Positions 15,645 through 24,817 of a DNA stretch of 64,000 nt are shown here, in pieces. The stretch is from Candidatus Desulfofervidaceae bacterium (GTDB lineage Bacteria > Desulfobacterota > Desulfofervidia > Desulfofervidales > Desulfofervidaceae). The stretch is from positions 1-64,000 of the forward strand of contig JALWFG010000013.1 in NCBI GenBank assembly GCA_027038965.1. Reading direction: 5' to 3'. A program made the position numbers and the translations under genes. Every line of letters starts with the position of its first letter. The first letter of the stretch is position 1. The notes beneath the pieces are model-generated. The model ran no database searches, was not told the origin of the DNA, and saw only the letters and a program-made list of their open reading frames with translations.

Positions 15645-17167
15645 AGAAAGGTAGATACGACTGGGCAGCGGCATTTAAGGAAGACGAATTATTTATAAAA
15701 AGATGGCTGGAAGCAGGCCGACCTGTACCCAGAATTGGTATATTTGTAGTCGCCTATAATCATGTAAATTTTTTGGCCAGGACTTTGAAACGCATTCCTC
15801 CTCTTATTCTGGACATGGTAGAGGAAATCTTTGTCTTTGATGATGCCAGTAAAGACGATACTTATTTGGTGGCTGAGGGTTTTAAAAAGGTTTATGATTT
15901 AAAGAAGCTCACTATTCATAGACAGCCTCAAAATCGAGGCTATGGCGGGAACCAAAAGGCGGGTTATATCTATGCCATAAAAAGGGGCTTGGACTATGTT
16001 ATTCTGCTTCATGGTGATGGACAATATGCCCCTGAGGCATTGCCTTCTCTTATCAGGCCTATTCTCGAAGAAAAGGCAAAGGTAGTCTTTGGTTCTAGAA
16101 TGCTCATTCCGGGAGAGGCCAGAAGGGGTGGTATGCCTTTATATAAATATATTGGCAATAAGATACTTACTGCCTATGAGAACCTATTTTTGGGCTTGAG
16201 TTTGAGCGAATACCATTCTGGTTACCGCCTTTACAGCACTAAAGTCTTGAAGAAAATCCCTTTTACTTTGAATAGTGATGACTTCCACTTTGATACAGAG
16301 ATTATTGTTCAAATAAGAGAATTGGGAGAAAAGATCCACGAAATTCCCATTCCGTCATATTATGGAGATGAAATCTGCTATGTTAACGGCATCAAATACG
16401 CCTGGAATATCTTTAGGACAATTATACATTACAAGCTTTATCAATGGGGATTAAGAGAAGACGGCAGATTCAAAATTACCTCTTTTAGGCCTTCCTACGA
16501 GTTAAAGAAACATCCCCTTTCAAGTCACATACAAATTGTAAGGATTATTCCCTATAATAAATGTGTCTTGGACATTAGATGTGGTTATGGGGCTCTACTT
16601 CCTTTTTTGGTGGAGAAAAACTGCCAGGTAATAGGTCTAGATACCTTGCCTTGTGACAAAATAGACAAAAGGTTTTTTCATTATATTCGTTGCGACTTAG
16701 AGAACATCTCTGAAATACCCTACCCTGAAAACACATTTGATGTAGTCATTTTAGCAGATGTGCTTGAACACATTAAAAATCCACAAAAGTTGTTATCAGA
16801 AGTAAGACGCGTTATAAAACCCGATGGAATTGTAATCGCTTCTACAGGCAACATTGCCTTGTTTCTATACAGGATATTACTCCTCTTTGGTCTTTTTCCC
16901 TACAGTAAAAAGGGTATTCTAGATGAAACACATGTGCATCTTTATACCTTTAAGACATTTTGCCAACTTATGCGTCAAGCAGGCTTTAAAATCATAAAAG
17001 TAGTATCTACCCCCATTCCCTTTGAGCTCATTTTGGGGAACAAGCTAGGCGGGATGTTGACATATTTATATTATCCTTTGACTAAACTAAGAAAGACTTT
17101 ATTTGCTTATCAATTTATCTTAGTATGTCAAAAGGAAGTATTTTTTACTACCACAGAAAAAAAATGA
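15641..17167 (+). CDS. Fusion of family 2 glycosyltransferase and SAM methyltransferase
   Basis: A 508-residue, two-domain protein. Residues about 30-260 are a GT2 domain of the dolichol-phosphate-mannose-synthase type, with FVVAYNHVNF, VFDDASKDDT (nucleotide-sugar Asp), GYGGNQKAGY and LHGDGQYAPE (the DxD-like catalytic site). Residues about 300-480 are a class I methyltransferase, with VLDIRCGYGALLPF as motif I and FDVVILADVLEHI as motif IV/post-I. The usual first glycine of motif I (DIGCG) is Arg here. Without membrane helices it should act in the cytoplasm, loading sugar on a lipid carrier and methylating sugar or lipid. It is the last gene of the post-pilin operon. Confidence 0.88.
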   Translation: MKKGRYDWAAAFKEDELFIKRWLEAGRPVPRIGIFVVAYNHVNFLARTLKRIPPLILDMVEEIFVFDDASKDDTYLVAEGFKKVYDLKKLTIHRQPQNRGYGGNQKAGYIYAIKRGLDYVILLHGDGQYAPEALPSLIRPILEEKAKVVFGSRMLIPGEARRGGMPLYKYIGNKILTAYENLFLGLSLSEYHSGYRLYSTKVLKKIPFTLNSDDFHFDTEIIVQIRELGEKIHEIPIPSYYGDEICYVNGIKYAWNIFRTIIHYKLYQWGLREDGRFKITSFRPSYELKKHPLSSHIQIVRIIPYNKCVLDIRCGYGALLPFLVEKNCQVIGLDTLPCDKIDKRFFHYIRCDLENISEIPYPENTFDVVILADVLEHIKNPQKLLSEVRRVIKPDGIVIASTGNIALFLYRILLLFGLFPYSKKGILDETHVHLYTFKTFCQLMRQAGFKIIKVVSTPIPFELILGNKLGGMLTYLYYPLTKLRKTLFAYQFILVCQKEVFFTTTEKK

Positions 17168-17249
17168 TTTTATACCAGTTCTCATTAAATTTATAAGCTT
17201 TGTAATTCCACTTGTTACCTTTATTGAAGTATGAGGGTGAAGGGCGCAT

Positions 17250-17292
17250 AAGGCTAAAGGCAAATGGTACAAGGAAAAACCTTTAGCCTTTT
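17250..17292 (+). terminator. Inverted repeat after the glycosyltransferase operon
   Basis: AAGGCTAAAGG (17250-17260) pairs with CCTTTAGCCTT (17280-17290) over a 19-nt loop, with a short T-run. It probably ends the operon 83 bp after its last stop codon. The rest of the 17168-17419 gap shows no gene. Confidence 0.55.
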
Positions 17293-17419
17293 ACTTGATT
17301 ACCTATCGCTTAGGTAGTAAGTATCATATTCCATCTTATAGGATAAAACCATATTGGTGGAATTGGTATAACACCCAAACTCGGCGGCGACGGATACGCC
17401 GGTCCGCTAAAGTAAATTG

Positions 17420-17716
17420 TTAGGTCTTTAATCTTTTCTCAATTTTATTCGGATCTTGCCTACAATCTAAGACCGCGTACACTATAACTTCATTCTTCTC
17501 AAGCTTATAATATATCGCATAAGGAAATCTTTTGGATAACATTCTGTAGAAACCAAAAAATTTTTGATGAATTCCTGCATATAAATACAGAGACTCAATA
17601 TCAGAAAACAACGAATTCAAGAAATAATCACCTAACCTTTCTTTTTGTTTTTCATAAAAAGCATAACCTGCCAACAAATCCTGTTTAGCAGATTCAAGTA
17701 TTTTAATTTTCATCAA
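17420..17716 (-). CDS. RelE/ParE-family toxin
   Basis: A 98-residue basic protein of the RelE/ParE superfamily. It has an N-terminal helix pair (ILESAKQDLLAGYAFYEKQ) and C-terminal strands ending YAIYYKLEKNEVIVYAVL with DCRQDP. ParE-like toxins target gyrase and RelE-like toxins cut ribosome-bound mRNA; the sequence does not decide between them. It overlaps the antitoxin gene upstream by 14 bp, the usual antitoxin-first order. Confidence 0.88.
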   Translation of the reverse strand: MMKIKILESAKQDLLAGYAFYEKQKERLGDYFLNSLFSDIESLYLYAGIHQKFFGFYRMLSKRFPYAIYYKLEKNEVIVYAVLDCRQDPNKIEKRLKT

Positions 17717-17921
17717 TAATTTTTAAAATGTCTTTTTTAGCTCGCTGCCAACTTAAAACTTTCTCTTTATTTTCTTTTACTCTTTTTTCTCTTGCCAATA
17801 ATTCATCTTTATGCCAAGCTGGTGATGGTATATCTTTTTCTGTTTTTAATAAATCATTCCATATAAATTCTATTAACTTAAGTTTATCTTCAATTGTTAA
17901 ATTGTTAAGATCAATATGCAT
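17703..17921 (-). CDS. Antitoxin of the addiction-module component family
   Basis: A 72-residue acidic protein with the pattern of the PF09720 addiction-module antitoxins: LTIEDKLKLIEFIWNDL in the N-terminal half, then W-H and a basic tail (LLAREKRVKEN). It should neutralise the overlapping RelE/ParE toxin and repress their joint promoter. CAGGAGG stands 6 bp before the ATG. The gap to the next gene on the right holds only AT-rich sequence and the clpB-end palindrome. Confidence 0.87.
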   Translation of the reverse strand: MHIDLNNLTIEDKLKLIEFIWNDLLKTEKDIPSPAWHKDELLAREKRVKENKEKVLSWQRAKKDILKIIDEN

Positions 17922-18023
17922 TTTCCCTCCTGAAATTTTTGTTTTATTAAAAACCTTAATTTTTTAGTTTTATCTTATCCTGTAATAAAAAAATCCTTAT
18001 ATGTCAAGAAAGATGTTAAATTC

Positions 18024-18051
18024 TGTCCTACACTCTTAGGGGTGCAGGACA
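18024..18051. repeat. 28-bp dispersed palindrome, copy 2, overlapping the clpB stop
   Basis: TGTCCTACACTCTT and AGGGGTGCAGGACA form the dyad. The clpB stop codon (18036-18038) and its last five codons fall inside it, so the element both ends the reading frame and offers a hairpin for transcription termination. Confidence 0.85.
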
Positions 18052-20645
18052 AAATCAAGACGGCTATCTTTAACAATTACCTTTACTTTGCTACCCTCTC
18101 TAACCTCTCCAGCAATAACCTTTTTGGCCAGGGCTGTCTCAAGCTGTCTCTGAAGATACCTTTTGAGAGGTCGTGCCCCATACACAGGGTCATAGGCATT
18201 TCTGGCAATGTATTCTCTCGCTTCTTCGGTCAGTTCAATAACAATGTCTCTATCTTTAAGCCTTTGGTTGATATAGCCAAGCTGTAAATCTACAATTTTT
18301 TTAATTTCTTCCAATGTAAGCGGTTTAAATAATACAATCTCGTCAATGCGGTTTAAAAACTCTGGCCTAAAGCTGCGGCGCAAAAGCTGCATCACCTTTT
18401 CCTTGGTTTCAGATTTAATCTCTCCCTGAGGTGTTACCCCTTCAAGTGAATATTCACTACCTAAGTTGGAAGTCATGATGATAACCGTATTTTTAAAATC
18501 CACGGTGCGACCGTGAGAGTCAGTCAGCCTACCATCATCCAAAATCTGAAGCAAAATATTAAACACATCTGGATGGGCCTTTTCAATTTCATCAAGTAAA
18601 ATTACGCAATAAGGTTTACGCCGCACGGCCTCGGTCAACTGTCCTCCTTCTTCATACCCCACATAGCCAGGTGGGGCACCAATAAGACGAGAAACTGCAT
18701 GTTTCTCCATATATTCAGACATATCAAGACGGACCATATTTTCTTCGGTATCAAATAGGGCCTCGGCTAAAGACTTGGCCAATTCAGTCTTGCCTACCCC
18801 TGTGGGACCAAGAAAGATAAAAGACCCAATCGGACGATTGGGGTCTTTGAGCCCCGCTCTGGCCCTTAAAACGGCATCTACTACCGCTTGTACTGCTTCA
18901 TCTTGACCGACTACCCGCCTGTGCAAGATCTTATCAAGCTTTAAGAGTTTCTCTCTTTCTCCTTCCATCAGTTTACTGACAGGTATTCCTGTCCAGCGGG
19001 AAACCACCTCAGCGATTTCTTCCTCGGTTACTTCCTCACGCAGTAATTTACCGGTCCTCTGACGTTCAGCCAATTTGCTTTCCATTTCTTTTAATTCTTT
19101 TTCTAAGGCTGCCAGCTTGCCATATCTCAACTCAGCGGCCTTATTCAGATCATATTCCCTTTCGGCCTTTTCAATTTCATATTTGACGCGATCAATTTCT
19201 TCCCGTATTTTCTGTAATTTGACGATGACTTCCTTTTCGGCCTCCCATTGGGCCTTAAGGGCATCTGCTCTTGCCCTTAAATCGGCCAGTTCTTTTTCAA
19301 TAACCGCCAGCCTTTCTTGAGAGGCCTTATCTTTTTCCTTTTTGAGGGCCTGTTGCTCTATTTCAAGCTGCATAATGCGCCGCATGACTTCATCCAGCTC
19401 TGCTGGCATAGAATCGATTTCAGTTCGAATCATAGCCGCGGCTTCATCTACCAAATCAATGGCCTTATCAGGTAAGAAACGGTCAGTAATATACCTGTGG
19501 GAAAGTACTGCTGCTGCCACCAAGGCCGTATCTCGAATTCTAACCCCATGATGCACTTCGAACTTTTCTTTTAACCCCCGTAAGATAGAAATGGTATCTT
19601 CAACTGTAGGCTCTTCTACCAACACGGGCTGGAAGCGACGTTCAAGGGCTGGGTCTTTTTCAATATATTGGCGATATTCATCCAGCGTAGTGGCTCCAAT
19701 GCAACGTAATTCTCCCCTAGCCAGCATCGGTTTAAGCATATTTCCAGCATCTATTGCCCCTTCTGCCTTTCCAGCTCCTACAATGGTGTGAAGTTCATCA
19801 ATAAACATAATGATCCGACCTTCGCTGGCCTGAACCTCTTTCAAAACGGCCTTTAGTCTTTCCTCAAATTCACCTCGATATTTGGCCCCGGCCAGTAAAG
19901 AAGCAATATCTAATTGATATATGGTTTTATTCTTAAGCCCTTCAGGCACATCTCCCTTGACAATCCGCTGGGCCAGGCCTTCTACAATGGCTGTCTTTCC
20001 TACCCCAGGTTCCCCAATCAAGACCGGGTTGTTTTTGGTGCGTCGGCAAAGGATGCGGATTACCCTTCTAATTTCGGCATCTCGCCCAATAACAGGATCA
20101 AGTTTGCCCTTTCTAGCCTCTTTAACCAAATCACGCCCATATTTTTCTAGGGCTTCATAGGTATCTTCAGGATTGGGACTAGTGATGCGCTGTGTGCCCC
20201 TGATTTGGGTTAACACTTCCAAAAAGCGTTCTCTGGTAATCTTGAATTGCTCTAAAATGCGGCTGGCATCAGTGGTAGAACCCTCTTCAATAAAGGCAAG
20301 AATGATATGTTCTACACTCACATATTCGTCTTTAAGATGTTTGGCCTCATCTTGGGCCTTAGTAAGGACTTGATAAAGTCTTTGAGAAAGATAAATTTTC
20401 CCCAATTCTCCTCCAGGACCTTTTACTTGAGGTCTTTTGGCAAGGGCCTTTTCCAACTGTTCTTTGAAGGCTTCTATAGAAACATCCATTTTTTGCAATA
20501 GTCTAGGGAAGAGTCCCCCCTCTTGTTCTAAAAAGGCCATAAGAAGATGTTCCCCGTCTACCTCCTGATGGCCATATCGAACGGCAATATTTTGGGCCTC
20601 TGTTAGCGCTTCTTGAGCCTTCTGCGTGAAATGGGAGATATCCAT
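18036..20645 (-). CDS. clpB: Disaggregase chaperone ClpB
   Basis: Hexameric AAA+ chaperone that pulls proteins out of aggregates together with DnaK. At 869 residues it is full length: a Clp N-terminal repeat domain (1-145), AAA-1 with Walker [10 protein letters not shown] (about 200), a coiled-coil M-domain (about 410-520), AAA-2 with GPTGVGKTE (about 605), and the C-terminal D2-small domain. The M-domain separates it from ClpA/ClpC. The start at 20645 follows AGGAGG; an upstream start at 20684 lacks one. The last residues (FVLHP) are encoded by a dispersed palindrome. No CIRCE element is seen upstream. Confidence 0.97.
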   Translation of the reverse strand: MDISHFTQKAQEALTEAQNIAVRYGHQEVDGEHLLMAFLEQEGGLFPRLLQKMDVSIEAFKEQLEKALAKRPQVKGPGGELGKIYLSQRLYQVLTKAQDEAKHLKDEYVSVEHIILAFIEEGSTTDASRILEQFKITRERFLEVLTQIRGTQRITSPNPEDTYEALEKYGRDLVKEARKGKLDPVIGRDAEIRRVIRILCRRTKNNPVLIGEPGVGKTAIVEGLAQRIVKGDVPEGLKNKTIYQLDIASLLAGAKYRGEFEERLKAVLKEVQASEGRIIMFIDELHTIVGAGKAEGAIDAGNMLKPMLARGELRCIGATTLDEYRQYIEKDPALERRFQPVLVEEPTVEDTISILRGLKEKFEVHHGVRIRDTALVAAAVLSHRYITDRFLPDKAIDLVDEAAAMIRTEIDSMPAELDEVMRRIMQLEIEQQALKKEKDKASQERLAVIEKELADLRARADALKAQWEAEKEVIVKLQKIREEIDRVKYEIEKAEREYDLNKAAELRYGKLAALEKELKEMESKLAERQRTGKLLREEVTEEEIAEVVSRWTGIPVSKLMEGEREKLLKLDKILHRRVVGQDEAVQAVVDAVLRARAGLKDPNRPIGSFIFLGPTGVGKTELAKSLAEALFDTEENMVRLDMSEYMEKHAVSRLIGAPPGYVGYEEGGQLTEAVRRKPYCVILLDEIEKAHPDVFNILLQILDDGRLTDSHGRTVDFKNTVIIMTSNLGSEYSLEGVTPQGEIKSETKEKVMQLLRRSFRPEFLNRIDEIVLFKPLTLEEIKKIVDLQLGYINQRLKDRDIVIELTEEAREYIARNAYDPVYGARPLKRYLQRQLETALAKKVIAGEVREGSKVKVIVKDSRLDFVLHP

Positions 20646-20899
20646 ATCTTTCCTCCTAAAACTCTTTTTTCTAAAAGTAAGCATTGGAACTCAGGAAGGC
20701 AACTAAGAGAGTAACCCTATGAAAATATGCAAGATAATAAAAAACAGTTTTGCTATGAGGCTATTATCCTAAGGGGAGGGCAGAGACAGAAGCGGATGAT
20801 AGAACGATAAAGAAAAAAGTTATTTGGCTGTCTGGATTTACAAGCCCTGTTAAATAAAATAATTTAACGGGGAGGCGAGGGCAGTCTAAGGTATAACTG

Positions 20900-21252
20900 T
20901 GAATATGCCCATTCGACTTTGGGCTATTTAAGCCCTACCCAATTTGAAAGGCATTTTTATCAAACGTATTATCAGGAGGCTGCTTAATGGCTCACTACCT
21001 TGCTAAATAAGGCAAAAGCGGAGCTCAGTTAAAACTTAACAACTAAGGACTAAGCACCAGTTGGATTTTAAATTTTGGATTTTAGATTTTGGATTAGGTT
21101 GCAATTGCTCAATGTAAAATAGGGCGAAAGGCTAAAGGCGAGCTTACTTAAAACTTAAAACTTAAAACTTAAAACTTAATAACTAAGCACTAAGTACTAG
21201 GGACCAAGGACTAAGGACTAAAATATGTCCGCCCTGGAGGGGGTCACTACAA
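20900..21252 (+). mobile_element. MITE-like element, copy B, with inserted short repeats
   Basis: 20900-20995 and 21218-21252 match copy A (5960-6103). They keep both hairpins, the AGGAGG and the ATG, which here opens only 7 codons (MAHYLAK). About 220 bp of simple sequence are inserted between the two blocks. This includes four tandem AAAACTT units (about 21148-21178) and degenerate ACTAAG heptamers up to 21220. The flanks (20646-20899 and 21253-21290) show no gene; the left flank should hold the clpB promoter. Confidence 0.65.
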
Positions 21253-21290
21253 ACCCTTACCTCTATGGCAAGATTTAGTTTTAACAAATC

Positions 21291-22139
21291 CTAGGCGTCT
21301 TTCTTGATGATTACTTCTTGGATTCTTCTAGGAGTGGCATTGATTATCGTAATGACAAGATTTTTGTAACGGACTATCTCCTTTTTTTTAGGGACCTTAC
21401 CGGTCAAATTTATAATAAAACCAGCTAGGGTTTCATATTTACCCTTTGGAAGGCTTACTCCCAAGATTTCTTCTAATTCCTCAAGGTCTATATTGGCCTT
21501 CACTCTCCAAGTGTGCTCATCTATCCGAATGGCCTTTACCATTTCCTTATCATATTCATCTTGAATCTCTCCAAAAATCTCTTCTACAATGTCCTCAAGG
21601 GAAACAATCCCTGCCGTGCTTCCGTATTCATCTACAACCACGGCTAAATGCATGTGTCTGGCGTTCATTTCCTTCAAAAGGCCCCCAATCTTTTTGGTTT
21701 CAGGAACAAATAAAGGGGGATGAAGTATTTCAGTCAGTTTTATTTCTTGTTGCCCTTCTTTTTTTGCCCAGACCTTTAGCAAGTTTTTGGCATGAAGAAT
21801 CCCCACAACGTTGTCAAAATTGTCCTGATAGATAGGAATCCTTGTGTGCCCCTGTTCAATAATTATTGAAACAATTTCTTGTATTGGAGTGTTAACTTCA
21901 GCACATACTACCTCTGCGGCTGGCACCATGATTTCTTTAACCATCTTTTTACCAAAATTCAGGGCCCTGGCAATAATTCTTGTATCTTCTTCTGTTAGAA
22001 AACCGCCCTCTCTCCCCTTTTCTAGAAACCAAAAAAAATTTGATTTATAGGTATCTTCATTCTTCTTAATTTCCCTTTCCCACAGACATCTCAAGAGTTT
22101 CCTTACATTTTGGCAAATCAGGTTGTCTTCGCTGTTCAA
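21291..22139 (-). CDS. corC: CorC/HlyC-type CBS-domain protein
   Basis: A 282-residue protein with an N-terminal linker, a pair of CBS domains (about 70-200; MVPAAEVVCAEVNTPIQEIV and VVVDEYGSTAGIVSLEDIVE) and a C-terminal CorC_HlyC transporter-associated domain (about 210-280). It lacks the DUF21/CNNM membrane domain, like the free-standing CorC/YbeX proteins linked to magnesium/cobalt efflux and ribosome function. The only well-placed start is TTG at 22139 behind AGGAGGAG, which makes it overlap the end of speD by 74 bp. Translational coupling is likely. Confidence 0.88.
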   Translation of the reverse strand: MNSEDNLICQNVRKLLRCLWEREIKKNEDTYKSNFFWFLEKGREGGFLTEEDTRIIARALNFGKKMVKEIMVPAAEVVCAEVNTPIQEIVSIIIEQGHTRIPIYQDNFDNVVGILHAKNLLKVWAKKEGQQEIKLTEILHPPLFVPETKKIGGLLKEMNARHMHLAVVVDEYGSTAGIVSLEDIVEEIFGEIQDEYDKEMVKAIRIDEHTWRVKANIDLEELEEILGVSLPKGKYETLAGFIINLTGKVPKKKEIVRYKNLVITIINATPRRIQEVIIKKDA

Positions 22140-22548
22140 CTTCCTCTCCTCCTAACAGCATATCCTCAATAACTTGCAAAAATTCTTCACCCCTTATTAG
22201 GGTTTTGATAGTGCCTCTTTTAACTCCAAAGGCATTAATGACATCTTTTATGGCCTTATTGATATCAAACTCCTTACAGGAGTAGATATCCAAATCCATT
22301 TTGCCATCGGTAATATTGGTGGATATGCTAATGTGGCTCTCGGCAATCATGACAAAACCAAAAATCCTTTCCGCTCCACCCAAGAAATACCTTCTTACAA
22401 AGGGAATAGAAACCTTTGTCATATTTATCTCGGCAGGATAGGCGTCCAAAAACTGATAAATGAAGCCTGCATCCGCAATTTTGGCTGAATTACACTCCAA
22501 GGCATCGATTATCAAATGAAATCCCCTGGGATTATGAATGATGTTCAT
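22066..22548 (-). CDS. speD: S-adenosylmethionine decarboxylase-like protein (SpeD 1)
   Basis: A 160-residue member of the pyruvoyl AdoMet decarboxylase family. These proteins self-cleave to make the pyruvoyl group and supply decarboxylated AdoMet for aminopropyl transfer. The cleavage region reads AESHISIST. By ungapped alignment to the Thermotoga enzyme as I recall it, Ser63 and Cys83 (DIYSC) are present, but the processing His68 is Ser. The C-terminal 40 residues are an extension. It lies 26 bp downstream of spermidine synthase with AAGGAGG before the ATG. Normal activity is uncertain because of the lost histidine. Confidence 0.85.
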   Translation of the reverse strand: MNIIHNPRGFHLIIDALECNSAKIADAGFIYQFLDAYPAEINMTKVSIPFVRRYFLGGAERIFGFVMIAESHISISTNITDGKMDLDIYSCKEFDINKAIKDVINAFGVKRGTIKTLIRGEEFLQVIEDMLLGGEEVEQRRQPDLPKCKETLEMSVGKGN

Positions 22549-22574
22549 TGTTCTATCCTCCTTACTCTCTTATT

Positions 22575-23408
22575 TTACCACCCAGCCTTGCGGCTCATAA
22601 TTCTATCATATAAAGATTTAGGCAAAAAGCTCCATGTGTGGACATTTTTATCATAAAATTTAAGCCCTTTTACCTCAGGACGCACAGGCCTTCTGGGGTC
22701 AAATTTGAGAGAAGCAATAGAAAAACTCCACCAATTTCCAGGATAAGTGGCAATGGGAGTAGAATATAAATCTACAATTGGAAAAACCCTTTTTAAGGTT
22801 TCCTGAATCTCTATAGTAACATCTTTGTGAAAACACAAGGATTCGCTATGAGTAACAAAAACACCATCTTCTTTAAGGGCAAGCCTAACATGTTTAAAAA
22901 AATCTTCGGCATAAAGGCTTCGGGCCATACCAATGGCGTCTGTAGAATCGACAATGATGACATCAACATTTTTATTGGCCTTGATAAACTCTGCTCCATC
23001 AGTAATATGAATTTCAACCCTTGGGTCTTCAAAAGAGGAGGCCACAAATGGCAAAAAGTTTTTAGAAACTTCAATCACCTTGTTATCTATCTCGGCCAGA
23101 AAAACCTTTTCTACGGTCTGATGCTTGAGTACTTCCCTCACTGTTCCCCCATCGCCACCACCAATTACAATAACCCGCTTAGGATTGGGATGGACATGCA
23201 ACGCTACATGAACAAGCATTTCGTGATAAAAAAATTCATCTCTTTCAGTTAATTGAACAATATTATCCAGCACTAAAACCCTTCCAAAATCAGGACTTTC
23301 AAAAACCATAATCTCCTGGAATGGACTTTTCCCCTTATATAAAACCCTTTCCACCTCATACATATACTGAATTGGGGAAAAGGGTTCGTTCTCTATGAAT
23401 TTAATCAT
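22575..23408 (-). CDS. speE: Spermidine synthase
   Basis: Aminopropyltransferase, 277 residues, that joins the aminopropyl group of decarboxylated AdoMet to putrescine (or a related amine). It shows an N-terminal tetramerisation strand region, the motif VIVIGGGDGGTVREVLKH, AEIDNKVIEVSK and VDVIIVDSTDAIGMARSLY (with the DSTD catalytic loop), and PTYPGNWW-like IATYPGNWWSF at the C-terminal side. It forms an operon with speD and the PLP decarboxylase upstream. Thermophile homologues can prefer agmatine; the sequence does not settle the acceptor. Confidence 0.95.
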   Translation of the reverse strand: MIKFIENEPFSPIQYMYEVERVLYKGKSPFQEIMVFESPDFGRVLVLDNIVQLTERDEFFYHEMLVHVALHVHPNPKRVIVIGGGDGGTVREVLKHQTVEKVFLAEIDNKVIEVSKNFLPFVASSFEDPRVEIHITDGAEFIKANKNVDVIIVDSTDAIGMARSLYAEDFFKHVRLALKEDGVFVTHSESLCFHKDVTIEIQETLKRVFPIVDLYSTPIATYPGNWWSFSIASLKFDPRRPVRPEVKGLKFYDKNVHTWSFLPKSLYDRIMSRKAGW

Positions 23409-23533
23409 CTTCGCCTCCTAACTATGATTTCCTTGATCTATATCACTACCATTTCCGCCTGTTTTAAATGGACTTTTTCCTTTTAGTTGTCGGGTTAAGT
23501 TTAGGCAAATTTGTTTACTCATTACTGCGCCCT

Positions 23534-24700
23534 CTAAATTAAGACTACCTTGGGAATTGGAAACCCATTAAATTCTGATGCATAAGAAATCGTATAGGCC
23601 CCAGCAGACAAAATAAGAACAAAGCTCCCTTCTTCTACATCAGGTAAATCCACGTGTCTCACTACAATATCCATACTATCGCAACTTGGTCCCCCAATAA
23701 TCCATTTTTTACATGGAGACGATTTGGAGGTTTCTTCTGTAATATAGGTATATTTAATCCCTCCCAAACTTTCCATTAAACCGTTAAACACGCCAACATC
23801 TAAATAAAGCCAATGTTCATAATTTCTCTCTGCCTTACCCAAAACTCGGGTAACCATAATTCCAGCATTGCCTACAATAGCCCTCCCAGGTTCAATAAAA
23901 ATCTGAGTTCGGGAAGGAAATTTTTCCTTCAAAAACTTTCTAATTTGGGATTCCACCTCCCTAATATCAGGTGCCACTCTGGTATAATTAATAGGATAAC
24001 CTCCTCCAATATTCAACATCTCCAAATTAATTCCATTTTCTTTACACCTTTCCCATAACTGCTTTGCCTTTTCTATGGCGATGTACCAGTTATATACATT
24101 AAGACATTGAGACCCCACATGAAAGGTAACTCCTACGGGTTTTAGGTTTGTTTGAGATGCCTTTTGCAAAAGGAAAAAGGCCTCCTCCAATTCCACCCCA
24201 AATTTCTTGCTTAAAGGCCACTCACTGCCTTCATTAGGCACGGCCAACCGGACATACACACGGGCCCCAGGGGCAAATAGGGACAATTTTTCCAGTTCAG
24301 ACAAGGAATCAAAGGCAAAATATTGCACTCCATATTGATATGCCTTTTGAATAAAAGGCACGGATTTTATAGGATTACTAGTAATGATGCGTTGGGGAGA
24401 AATTCCCAAACTCATTAATAATTCAAGCTCACCTTCAGAGGCAATTTCAAAACCAACATCTTGATGCTTCAACAATTTTAGAATAGACAAATCGGCATTG
24501 GCCTTGACGGCATAAAAGACCTGACTACCTTTAATTTCTTTCCCAATAATGCTTACATTTTCTAGTATTTTCTCTTTATCCATTAAAAGCACAGGGGTAT
24601 CCATTTGGGGATGAGCATCAATAAACGATAATGCTTTCAAGAGGGTTCTTTTACTAACAATCTTTCTATGATGATTTTCTATCCTAAACTTCCTTACCAT
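23534..24700 (-). CDS. Ornithine/lysine-type PLP decarboxylase (fold III)
   Basis: A 388-residue alanine-racemase-fold decarboxylase that would make putrescine (or cadaverine). It has the PLP lysine in FYAVKAN (about 85), the HVGSQ motif, the phosphate loop NIGGGYP, the EPGRA motif, and GGPSCDSMD, whose Cys and Asp complete the active site across the dimer. Length and motifs fit bacterial ornithine decarboxylases; diaminopimelate or carboxynorspermidine decarboxylase are less likely because GPSCDSMD is typical of ODC. It lies 125 bp upstream of speE on the same strand. Confidence 0.9.
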   Translation of the reverse strand: MVRKFRIENHHRKIVSKRTLLKALSFIDAHPQMDTPVLLMDKEKILENVSIIGKEIKGSQVFYAVKANADLSILKLLKHQDVGFEIASEGELELLMSLGISPQRIITSNPIKSVPFIQKAYQYGVQYFAFDSLSELEKLSLFAPGARVYVRLAVPNEGSEWPLSKKFGVELEEAFFLLQKASQTNLKPVGVTFHVGSQCLNVYNWYIAIEKAKQLWERCKENGINLEMLNIGGGYPINYTRVAPDIREVESQIRKFLKEKFPSRTQIFIEPGRAIVGNAGIMVTRVLGKAERNYEHWLYLDVGVFNGLMESLGGIKYTYITEETSKSSPCKKWIIGGPSCDSMDIVVRHVDLPDVEEGSFVLILSAGAYTISYASEFNGFPIPKVVLI

Positions 24701-24817
24701 AAAGTAACCTATGCCTCAATGGAAATAGCATGCACCTGCATTGTTTACCTTTCAAGACAAAATGTCAATACAGGTGAAAATAAAGGGTGTTTTATATAAT
24801 TTACAGATTGCCTTTTG

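Noticed and set aside
17345-17410. tRNA-like motif (GTGGAATTGGTATAACACC) and GC-rich hairpin
   Set aside because: It resembles a tRNA-Leu D-arm, but no anticodon stem, T-arm or acceptor pairing could be found.
20646-20899. CIRCE or sigma-32 heat-shock promoter ahead of clpB
   Set aside because: No TTAGCACTC-N9-GAGTGCTAA and no convincing CTTGAA/CCCCAT pair was found.
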